NCBI GenBank assembly: GCA_039933635.1
Contig: JBDTNQ010000102.1
Coordinates: 1 to 16,327, forward strand
Origin: JBDTNQ01 sp039933635
Lineage (GTDB): Bacteria; Acidobacteriota; Vicinamibacteria; Vicinamibacterales; SCN-69-37
DNA: 16,327 nt
Direction of reading: 5' to 3'
Shown here: in pieces, positions 8,688 to 15,323 of the stretch
How the letters are laid out: every line of letters begins with the position of its first letter
Numbering within the stretch: the stretch's first letter is position 1
Translations under genes and position numbers: made by a program
The notes under the pieces: model-generated
What the model was told of the DNA's origin: nothing
What the model saw: the letters and a program-made list of their open reading frames with translations, nothing else
Database searches by the model: none

Positions 8688-9992
8688 TCAGAAGGCCGGA
8701 TCGGGTTCCTGGCTGGTGACGTGGGCCAGGCTTTGTACACGGTCCCTGGCTGGCGTCGACCCGAACGCGCGACGATAGAGGGTGGTCATGTACTGAACCG
8801 ACTTGAAGCCGCTCATGGCCGCGACTTCCTTCATGGCGAGGTCGGTCTCGGCGATGAGACACCGGGCACGCTGCAGGTGCGCGCTCCGCACGGTTTCGCC
8901 GATGGTGGCATTGTGCACCTGCCGGAACTTGCCCTCGAGCTTCGAGCGTGAGGTCCCTACGGCGTGAACGACATCAGACACGTTGATCGTACGCGCCGCG
9001 TGGTCGCGAATGAACGCCAGGGCGAGGCGCACGTCCGAGTCGCAACACGCGGCGACATCGGTGGACTGGCGGGTGATGACGCGAACGGCATCGATGAGGG
9101 TGTCCGAAATGGCCGGCCGTCCTCCCTCGAAGAGCAGGCGCAAGCCCGCCGCGGCGGCTTGACCAAGCCTCGTGGCGCCGTGGTCGATGCTGCTCAGCGC
9201 GGGACGACAGAGCTGCGTCACCATCTCATCGTTGTCGACGCCCACCACGGACACGTCGTTGGGCACGCTGATACCGCACTCGCGGCAGGCCTCGACGACT
9301 TCGCGACCGCGCAGATCATCGGCCGCCAGGATCCCCACCGGTTTCGGGAGCTCCCGAATCCAACTCATCAAGGCGGAGTCGTGATCGCAACTCATCGAGG
9401 AGCGCGGGTAGTTGCCCCGAAAGACGGATGTCCGACGGCCAAGCTGACGCGCACGAATCACGAAGGCGGCTTCGCGATCGGCCGCCCAGCCCTTCTGCCC
9501 GTCTGACGGATAACCACAGTAGGCAAGCGCGCGAGGACCGAACTCCAGAAGATGCTCGGCGGCGAGCGCCGCGACCGACGCGTTGTTGATTCGAAAGTAG
9601 GGCATCGGCAACGTCGGAGGCTTGGGGCCGCAGCCGAAGCCGACGGTCGGAATTCCGAGCCGGCGCACCAGCGTCGACGCTTCAGGCAGGTCCATGTTGG
9701 CGACGATTCCAGCCACGTTCGACCAATCCAGCCCGCGCCATCGGTCAGGAGCCCAGGCCACGGCTTCCAGCCCGACGCTGTACCCGTCCTGGGCCAGCAA
9801 GTACTGCGCCGCGCCAGTCATGACCTTGACGTCAAAGGCGCGTTCCGGGTTGAACAGGAGCGTCACCCGATGTCGCCCTTCGCCAGGGGACGGGCGGTTG
9901 GGCAGCAGGAACAGGTCCGGGTTGCCCAGCGTTCGGATGGCTCGGGATCTCATGGCGAACGGAGCATAGGCCGCGCAGATTCTTCCTGTCAT
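8688..9992 (-). CDS. XylR-type transcription regulator (LacI-like sensor plus AraC-type DNA-binding domain)
   Basis: The architecture is that of XylR-family regulators. A periplasmic-binding-protein-like sensor fold (about residues 42-312) includes ILAADDLRGREV (221-232), NDVSVVGVDNDEMV (245-258) and VITRQSTDV (305-313), all typical of this family. An AraC-type DNA-binding domain (about 322-418) ends in the second helix-turn-helix MSGFKSVQYMTTLYRRAFG. Relatives sense a sugar and usually activate sugar-use genes by binding direct repeats. The start is uncertain. ATG at 9990-9992 gives 434 residues and ATG at 9951-9953 gives 421; neither has a good ribosome-binding site, and both leave the sensor intact. 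A frame extension to 10163 would run into the divergent gene. It lies between the two operons that share a promoter module and is a prime candidate to bind it. Its upstream region holds phased CGGA repeats. Confidence 0.9.
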   Translation of the reverse strand: MTGRICAAYAPFAMRSRAIRTLGNPDLFLLPNRPSPGEGRHRVTLLFNPERAFDVKVMTGAAQYLLAQDGYSVGLEAVAWAPDRWRGLDWSNVAGIVANMDLPEASTLVRRLGIPTVGFGCGPKPPTLPMPYFRINNASVAALAAEHLLEFGPRALAYCGYPSDGQKGWAADREAAFVIRARQLGRRTSVFRGNYPRSSMSCDHDSALMSWIRELPKPVGILAADDLRGREVVEACRECGISVPNDVSVVGVDNDEMVTQLCRPALSSIDHGATRLGQAAAAGLRLLFEGGRPAISDTLIDAVRVITRQSTDVAACCDSDVRLALAFIRDHAARTINVSDVVHAVGTSRSKLEGKFRQVHNATIGETVRSAHLQRARCLIAETDLAMKEVAAMSGFKSVQYMTTLYRRAFGSTPARDRVQSLAHVTSQEPDPAF

Positions 9993-10001
9993 GGCCGGGG
10001 C

Positions 10002-10047
10002 CGGAAAGACGCGGAAATTGATTCGGATGAATTCGGAAAAGCGCGGA
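10002..10047. promoter_or_regulatory. Five helically phased CGGA direct repeats
   Basis: CGGA occurs at 10002, 10012, 10024, 10034 and 10044, so successive copies are 10, 12, 10 and 10 bp apart, close to one DNA turn. Four of the five continue as CGGAA, and two share the longer ATTCGGA (10021 and 10031). The run lies between the start of the XylR-type gene and that of the divergent winged-helix gene. All copies would face the same side of the helix, as expected for an array of monomer sites or cooperative binding. The bound protein is unknown; either neighbour could bind to regulate itself. Confidence 0.6.
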
Positions 10048-10057
10048 AGATGGGCCA

Positions 10058-10083
10058 CTACCGCCGGCTTCGCACGGTGGTAG
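10058..10083. promoter_or_regulatory. Inverted repeat before the winged-helix gene
   Basis: CTACCGCCG (10058-10066) pairs with CGGTGGTAG (10075-10083) with one G-T mismatch and an 8-base interval. It lies 31 bases before the start codon at 10114, next to the CGGA repeats. It could be an operator dyad or an mRNA leader hairpin. The sequence alone does not decide between these. Confidence 0.4.
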
Positions 10084-10113
10084 ACTCTGTGTTCCAAGTC
10101 AATGGAGAAGGCC

Positions 10114-12381
10114 ATGGCACCGCACGAGTTCGATTCGGGCGACCGTCGTTGGCAGTTCGGCACCTATCTCCTGGATCCGGCCAAACGGCTGTTGCTGAAG
10201 GACGGTAAGCCGCTCAGCCTCACGCCTCGTTCGCTGGACGTCCTCTGCTATCTCGTCGAGCACCACGAGCGGGTCGTCCTCAAGGACGAGCTCTTGACGG
10301 CGCTGTGGGGAGACGTTGTCGTCGAAGAAGGCACTCTCGTGCGGCACGTGTCGTTTCTCCGGAAGAGCATGCAGCTCAGCCCGGATGACCATGAGGTGCT
10401 CGTCACCGTCCCCGGCCGTGGCTACCGGTTCGTTGCCAAGCTGACGTCGATCGATGGCGCGCCCGCGCCGCTCGTAACGGAGCCTGAGCCCCCGCGCGCC
10501 CTGATGCCGCCCGCGCCGGCGCCCCGTCGCCCGCCGCCCATCATCTGGGCCGCCGCTCTGGGCGTCGTCGCACTGATCGTCTGGTTCGGTGCCGGATCCC
10601 TCCTGCGAACGGCCACGCCGTCCACTCGCACGTTGCGCCCGGTGACCTCCGGAGCCGGACTGAAGGTCGAGCCCAGTTGGTCTCCGGATGGGGCGTCGGT
10701 CGCGTTCACGTCGGATCCCGGAGGCAACAGCCATGTGTGGCTGCAGGGCGCTGACGCGATCTCGGAACGCGCGACCACGTCTCCCGATGCCGATTCCCAG
10801 CCCGACTGGTCGCCAGACGGTCGGTGGCTGGTCTTTCGTTCGCAGCGTGCAGGTGGTGGCATCGACGTCGCGCCCGTCGGCGGCGGCGCCGTACGTCGTG
10901 TGGCCAGCTTCGGCTACCGGCCCCGGTGGTCGCCTGATGGCCGGGCGATCTTGTTCGCACAGACGAACGCCCGGATCCTCCCGACCGCGAAGTACTTCGT
11001 CACAAGGCTGGACGGCGCGCCACCGACCGAAGTCCGGCCCGACGTGTTGTCCCTGTTTCGCTCGGCTCGGGCCGCCTGGCACCCTGACGGTCAGCGCGTG
11101 TCCGTGTGGGGCAGCACCACAAACGGATCGTTGGAATTCGTGACCGTGGTCCTCGATGGGAACGAGGTCGTTCGCTCCGTGCTGTCGGCGGAGGTGACGG
11201 CACGATTGGCCGATCGGTCGCTCTCGCTCAAGAGCTTCGCGTGGGCGCACTCTGGCCGCTGGATTGTTTTTGAGGGGCGGCAGGGAGCGACCCAGGACCT
11301 GTGGCGGGTGACGGTCGATCCTCGCACGCTCGCGTGGACCGGCGATCTCGAGCGCCTCACAACCGGCGCAGGCCGGGCGACCGATGTCGTGGTCTCGCCG
11401 AAAGACGACGCGCTGGCGTTCTCGATGCTCACGTCCCGGACGCGGCTCTGGTCGCTGCCGCTGAAGGCGGACGGTTCGGTCGCTGGTGAGGGGCGCGCCG
11501 TCACCGATGACGGCGAATACGAACACGGTTTCGACGTAGCGCCCGACGGCTCGAAGCTGGTCTACGGAGGCGGCAACGAGGATCGCGCGCAGTTCCGTGA
11601 GCGCTCGCTGCTCGATGGCCGCGAGCGGATCGTGGCGAACACCCACGGCGCGGCATCCGGCCAAGTACGCTGGTCACCCGACGGCTCCGCCGTGGCCTAC
11701 GACCTGAACTTTTCAGGCGACGCCAGGTCCAATCGGCCCTCCATCGCGTTTGTCTCATCGTCCTGGCGCGAGGCGGCGCCGTTGCTCGTCTCGCCCTCGC
11801 CCGTCTCGTGGACCGGGACCTCAGGGTGGTCGACCGATGGCCGCAGCGTCGTTGGGACGTGCCGCGTCCGAGGCGTTGAGACGATCGGACTCTGTCTCCT
11901 CGCTGTGTCCAACGGCCCGCAATCGCCGCATCTGCTGGCCCAAGACCCCGACAGGAACCTGTACCAGGCGCGCTACTCTCCGGATGGACGGTTTCTCAGT
12001 TTCATGGCTGTTTCGAGGACCAACCGATCGGTGGCGACGATCTTCGTCATGGCCAGCGCTGGCGGTCCCTGGATTCCGATCACTGAAGGTGCGTACTTCG
12101 ATGACAAGCCGCGCTGGTCACCGGACGGTTCGGCCCTCTACTTCGTTTCGAATCGCGGGGGCATGCTCAACGTCTGGCGTCGCCCCGTCGATGCCGCGAC
12201 GGCGCGGCCCTCGGGCGCGGCGGTGCAGGTCACGGCGTTCAACAGCGCGAGTCGCGTGCTCGATCCGGAGAACGTCAGCCGGGTCGAGTTGAGCGTAACG
12301 CGGCAGGGGCTGATACTCCCCGTCACCGAGGTGTCCGGCCAGATCTGGGAAATGGCAGGGACTGACCGCAGCAAGTGGTAG
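10114..12381 (+). CDS. CadC/ToxR-like winged-helix regulator with PD40 propeller
   Basis: The 755-residue protein appears to be a one-component membrane regulator. An N-terminal OmpR/ToxR-type winged helix spans about residues 14-108, with LSLTPRSLDVLCYLVEHHERVV as the early helices and VPGRGYRFVA as the closing hairpin. A Pro/Ala-rich linker (about 113-141) leads to one transmembrane helix at 142-160 (PPIIWAAALGVVALIVWFGA). A periplasmic propeller with repeated WSPDG blades follows, near residues 189-193, 232-236 and 272-276 and several more to the C-terminus; such PD40 repeats resemble TolB and may sense a ligand or partner. ATG at 10114 is chosen because GGAG lies six bases upstream; the ATG at 10102 overlaps that site. 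Similar fusions are abundant in acidobacteria, and their targets are mostly unknown. It is divergent from the XylR-type gene and upstream of the cytochrome operon. Confidence 0.88.
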   Translation: MAPHEFDSGDRRWQFGTYLLDPAKRLLLKDGKPLSLTPRSLDVLCYLVEHHERVVLKDELLTALWGDVVVEEGTLVRHVSFLRKSMQLSPDDHEVLVTVPGRGYRFVAKLTSIDGAPAPLVTEPEPPRALMPPAPAPRRPPPIIWAAALGVVALIVWFGAGSLLRTATPSTRTLRPVTSGAGLKVEPSWSPDGASVAFTSDPGGNSHVWLQGADAISERATTSPDADSQPDWSPDGRWLVFRSQRAGGGIDVAPVGGGAVRRVASFGYRPRWSPDGRAILFAQTNARILPTAKYFVTRLDGAPPTEVRPDVLSLFRSARAAWHPDGQRVSVWGSTTNGSLEFVTVVLDGNEVVRSVLSAEVTARLADRSLSLKSFAWAHSGRWIVFEGRQGATQDLWRVTVDPRTLAWTGDLERLTTGAGRATDVVVSPKDDALAFSMLTSRTRLWSLPLKADGSVAGEGRAVTDDGEYEHGFDVAPDGSKLVYGGGNEDRAQFRERSLLDGRERIVANTHGAASGQVRWSPDGSAVAYDLNFSGDARSNRPSIAFVSSSWREAAPLLVSPSPVSWTGTSGWSTDGRSVVGTCRVRGVETIGLCLLAVSNGPQSPHLLAQDPDRNLYQARYSPDGRFLSFMAVSRTNRSVATIFVMASAGGPWIPITEGAYFDDKPRWSPDGSALYFVSNRGGMLNVWRRPVDAATARPSGAAVQVTAFNSASRVLDPENVSRVELSVTRQGLILPVTEVSGQIWEMAGTDRSKW

Positions 12382-12383
12382 CC

Positions 12384-12410
12384 GCCGCGAACCCGTTCAC
12401 GGTTCGCGGC
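12384..12410 (+). terminator. Likely terminator after the winged-helix gene
   Basis: GCCGCGAACC (12384-12393) and GGTTCGCGGC (12401-12410) form a perfect 10-bp stem with a 7-base loop, starting 2 bases after the stop codon. The downstream sequence is only mildly U-rich (CGTTCATCGCTTTCC). The position and stability make a terminator or 3' stabilising hairpin likely, separating this gene from the promoter at 12482. Confidence 0.65.
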
Positions 12411-12481
12411 CCGTTCATCGCTTTCCTCCTCCTCTGAATCTCCCGCGAGCCCATCGCGCGGTACGCGTCGTGGGCGTCACC

Positions 12482-12545
12482 ATTAAACATTTACGCAAAC
12501 GTGCAACGCGCGCCCGTTGAGACGCCGTCTCGGGCGTCGTACGCT
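12482..12545 (+). promoter_or_regulatory. Promoter and putative activator box of the cytochrome/PQQ/ThuA operon
   Basis: The order is ATTAAACA (12482-12489), CGCAA (12494-12498), four bases, GCAA (12503-12506), ten bases, TTGAGA as -35 (12517-12522), a 17-bp spacer, and TACGCT as -10 (12540-12545). The spacer contains the inverted repeat GACGCC-N6-GGCGTC (12521-12538). Just after the -10 box, AGCAACACACAG (12555-12566) resembles AGCACACAG at the same place in the TonB-receptor promoter. The leader to the ATG at 12656 is about 100 bases. From CGCAA to TTGA the two promoters align without a gap, 20 of 27 bases identical. Confidence 0.75.
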
Positions 12546-12655
12546 GCGTCACGTAGCAACACACAGGACGTTTAGCTTCCGTTCGAAGACGGGGCGAGGA
12601 CGTCCGCCAAAGTTTGAGGTGCGGCACGGGAACGCCGCGCGTGGGGGACTCGCAG

Positions 12656-13672
12656 ATGACGCGAGCGTGGACAAGGGTTGTGGGAGTGATGGCTGGCGCG
12701 CTGTGCTTCGGCGCGGTGATGGTGCAGGCTCAGGCGCCGCCGCAGGGCGGCCGAGAAGGTGCTCCGCCTGCAGGTCGAGGAGGGCGAGGGGCCCAGGGAG
12801 GTGCCGCGGCACCCGCACCGACAGGTCCGGTCGCGGCCTTTCAGGTCCCGCGAAGTCCGCAGGCGGACGCGGCGGCGGCCGAGGCCGGACGACCGCTCTG
12901 GGTGGCCAACTGCATCACCTGCCACGGCACCAATGCGCGTGGGTCGGACACCGGTGCCAATCTCGTGCGCTCCGAGGTCGCCAACTACGATCGATCCGCG
13001 CAGCGCGCGGGCATGGTCATCGGACCGTTCCTCAAGAAGGGCCACCCAACGCAAAGCGGCAAGCCCAGCGCGTCGTTCACCGACGACGAGATCTTTCAGC
13101 TCGCAAACTTCGTCCGCCAGAAGATCAACGACACGATGCGCGGGTCTCCGACGTACATCGTGACTCCTGAAAGCATCCTGACGGGCGACGCGAAGGTTGG
13201 TGAAGCGTTCTTCAAGGGCGAAGGCGGCTGCACCACGTGTCACAACGCGACGTCGAGAAATCTCGACGGCATCGCATCGCGCATCACCAGTCCGCAGACG
13301 CTGCAGGGGCGCGTGCTCTATCCGTCCCCGGGTGGATTGGGTGGTGGACGACGCGGAGGTGGCGGTGGTCGTGGTGCACCCGTCGCGGCTGCGCCGGTGG
13401 GCCCGCCGCCTGGGCCGCAACCCCCCAGTCAGTGGGCGGCCAAGGTCACGATTACGCCCGCCACGGGTCCCGCGGTCAGTGGTGCGCTGGTGTCGCAGGA
13501 CAGCTTCTTCATCACGTATGCCGACCCGACGGGCATCATGCACACGGTGAGAAAGACCCCGGGGATGAAGGTCAAGACGGACGACCCGATGCAGTGGCAC
13601 ATCGACTTTGCCAATCGGATTACGGACAAGCAGATGCATGACCTGACCGCCTATCTCTGGAGTCTGAAATGA
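12656..13672 (+). CDS. Exported diheme cytochrome c
   Basis: This 338-residue protein carries two heme-c attachment motifs, CITCH at residues 86-90 and CTTCH at 192-196, so it should be an electron-transfer protein outside the cytoplasm. A signal peptide covers about residues 1-25 (hydrophobic VVGVMAGALCFGAVMV, then QAQA). Gly/Ala/Pro-rich linkers precede the first heme domain (about 27-58) and follow the second (about 225-258). The C-terminal part (about 260-338) is unassigned; its last helix (RITDKQMHDLTAYLWSLK) looks like the closing helix of a cytochrome domain. The start at 12656 has GGGGG eight bases upstream and leads directly into the signal peptide; the frame opens earlier at 12614. 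The gene overlaps the PQQ dehydrogenase by 4 bp (ATGA), so it is almost certainly its electron acceptor. Confidence 0.9.
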   Translation: MTRAWTRVVGVMAGALCFGAVMVQAQAPPQGGREGAPPAGRGGRGAQGGAAAPAPTGPVAAFQVPRSPQADAAAAEAGRPLWVANCITCHGTNARGSDTGANLVRSEVANYDRSAQRAGMVIGPFLKKGHPTQSGKPSASFTDDEIFQLANFVRQKINDTMRGSPTYIVTPESILTGDAKVGEAFFKGEGGCTTCHNATSRNLDGIASRITSPQTLQGRVLYPSPGGLGGGRRGGGGGRGAPVAAAPVGPPPGPQPPSQWAAKVTITPATGPAVSGALVSQDSFFITYADPTGIMHTVRKTPGMKVKTDDPMQWHIDFANRITDKQMHDLTAYLWSLK

Positions 13673-15240
13673 AACGACTGCTTCCGGCTCTGGCCTTGTT
13701 GGCGCTGACGGTGGGACTTGCGGCGCGACAGGCGCCGCCGATCAACGTCACGAACGAGCAGATTCTGCATCCCACGCCCGACTCGTGGCCGACGTACTTC
13801 GGTGACTACTCCGGCAAACGGTTCAGCGGGTTGACGAGGATCACCGACAAGAACGTCAAGAACTTGAGCCTGGCCTGGATGGTCGACGCTCCTGTCGCAG
13901 GCATCAAGGCGACGCCCGTGGTCTACAACGGCGTCATCTATCTCACGACGCCGGACCACGCGTGGGCGATGGATGCGCGGACTGGGAGGGAAATCTGGCA
14001 CTACACGTGGACGCGCAACCGCGGCGGCATCCACATCGGCAACCGTGGCGTGGCGCTCTACGGCAACACCGTGTACTTCGAAACGCCCGACTGCAACCTC
14101 GTCGCGCTCGAGGCCAACACGGGCAAGGAGAAATGGTTCAAATCCATTTGCTCGACCGAGCTCATGTACTACGGCTCCGTGGCGCCGACCGTCGTCAAGG
14201 ACAAGCTCATCGTCGGTGTGAGCGGCGACGACCTCGACATGCCGGCCTATCTGGATGCGCGGAGTCTGGAGACCGGTGATCTGATCTGGCGCTGGTACGT
14301 CACGCCTCAGAAAGCCGGCGATTCCGGTCTCGACAGTTGGCCAAGCCTGGAGGCCGCGCAGCATGGCGGCGGCATGACGTGGCAGCCGATTACCTACGAT
14401 CCCGAGGCCAACCTGATCTACGTGACCACGGGCAATCCTCAGCCCGTCATCGCCTACAAGAATCGCAAAGGCGACAACCTGTATACGGCGTCGATCGTGG
14501 CGCTGAATGCGGATACCGGCAAGATGAGTTGGTACTTCCAGACGTCTCCGCATGACACGCACGATCTGGATTCCACGCAGGCCGCCGTCCTGTTCGACCT
14601 GGCCGGGGCACGCGGCAGCGGCAAATACGTCGCGCAGGCCAACAGAGCAGGCCGGTTCGTCGTCGTCGATCGCGCCACAGGCAAGGCCATCGTGTCGACC
14701 GAGACGATCAAGACGCTGCAGTTCCTGAGTATTGATGAGCGCGGACAGCCCGTGCCCAACCCGGCGAAGGATCCGTCGCCTGACGGCACGATTTCCACCA
14801 ACAGCGCCACCAACTGGTACCCGCCGAGCTACAGCCCGCAAACGGGCTTGTTCTACGCCAACATCAGCCGAAGCTTCGGCATCTACTACGTGTACGACCT
14901 CACCGACAACCCGCAGGGCTGGGGTGGGGGCGGCGGTGGAGGTGGTGGTGGCGGTGATGAGGCGCAACTGAAGGCGATGGACGTCAAGACCGGACAGATC
15001 AAGTGGGCGACGCCGACGTACGGCGGCGGTAACGTCGGGGTGCTGTCCACGGCAGGCAACGTCGTGTTCACCGGTGGATCGGGCGGCTTTGCGGCGTTCA
15101 ATGCGACGACGGGTGAGCCGCTGTGGGCCTCGAAGATCGGGAATGTGTCGGGTTCGCCGGTCACTTACATGCTCGACGGCAGGCAATACGTGCTGACGCC
15201 AGTCGGTGGCCGTGTGGCCGCGTTCGTACTGAACGAGTAG
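13669..15240 (+). CDS. PQQ-dependent dehydrogenase (quinoprotein alcohol/sugar dehydrogenase-like)
   Basis: The 523-residue exported beta-propeller has a signal peptide at about 1-22 (LLPALALLALTVGLAA). Quinoprotein blade repeats follow, of the type TPVVYNGVIYLTTPDHAWAMDARTG, with WHY, WFK, WRW, WYF, WAT and WAS segments marking blades. YVTTGNPQP supplies the expected calcium/PQQ-site Asn (about 256). QTSPHDTHDLDS (291-302) supplies the likely catalytic Asp (about 299). GVSGDDLDM has Asp about 188 where methanol-dehydrogenase-type enzymes have Glu. The vicinal Cys-Cys pair of classical alcohol dehydrogenases is not seen. Eleven consecutive glycines (419-429) interrupt the domain before the last blades. 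It would oxidise an alcohol or sugar in the periplasm and pass electrons to the cytochrome encoded just upstream. The substrate is not predictable. PQQ-biosynthesis genes are not in the window. Confidence 0.9.
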   Translation: MKRLLPALALLALTVGLAARQAPPINVTNEQILHPTPDSWPTYFGDYSGKRFSGLTRITDKNVKNLSLAWMVDAPVAGIKATPVVYNGVIYLTTPDHAWAMDARTGREIWHYTWTRNRGGIHIGNRGVALYGNTVYFETPDCNLVALEANTGKEKWFKSICSTELMYYGSVAPTVVKDKLIVGVSGDDLDMPAYLDARSLETGDLIWRWYVTPQKAGDSGLDSWPSLEAAQHGGGMTWQPITYDPEANLIYVTTGNPQPVIAYKNRKGDNLYTASIVALNADTGKMSWYFQTSPHDTHDLDSTQAAVLFDLAGARGSGKYVAQANRAGRFVVVDRATGKAIVSTETIKTLQFLSIDERGQPVPNPAKDPSPDGTISTNSATNWYPPSYSPQTGLFYANISRSFGIYYVYDLTDNPQGWGGGGGGGGGGGDEAQLKAMDVKTGQIKWATPTYGGGNVGVLSTAGNVVFTGGSGGFAAFNATTGEPLWASKIGNVSGSPVTYMLDGRQYVLTPVGGRVAAFVLNE

Positions 15241-15323
15241 TGGCGGGTTGCAACGCGATCGCTTGGGCCTTGGGCTTCAGCGGCGGCTCGGTCTGTCCAG
15301 ATAAGAAGTAGGAGTTCATGTCC

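Noticed and set aside
10099..11664. 521-codon minus-strand frame opposite the winged-helix/PD40 gene
   Set aside because: Arg-rich low-complexity translation with no domain; the plus strand shows a winged helix, membrane helix and WSPDG repeats.
14923..14955. Run of glycine codons as a possible sequencing or assembly error
   Set aside because: The frame stays open on both sides with clear quinoprotein sequence and the run uses mixed glycine codons, so a frameshift artefact is unlikely.
13651..15186. 511-codon open frame on the minus strand opposite the PQQ dehydrogenase
   Set aside because: It mirrors the third-position GC bias of the true gene, has no recognisable domain and is rich in Arg/Val/Asp typical of antisense shadows. 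The plus-strand product is a clear quinoprotein.
15241..15323. A separate promoter or GCAA box before the ThuA-like gene (TTGCAACGCG near 15247)
   Set aside because: Only a short match to one part of the shared box; no ATTAAACA block, second GCAA or -35/-10 pair at the right spacing. The gene is better read as part of the upstream operon.
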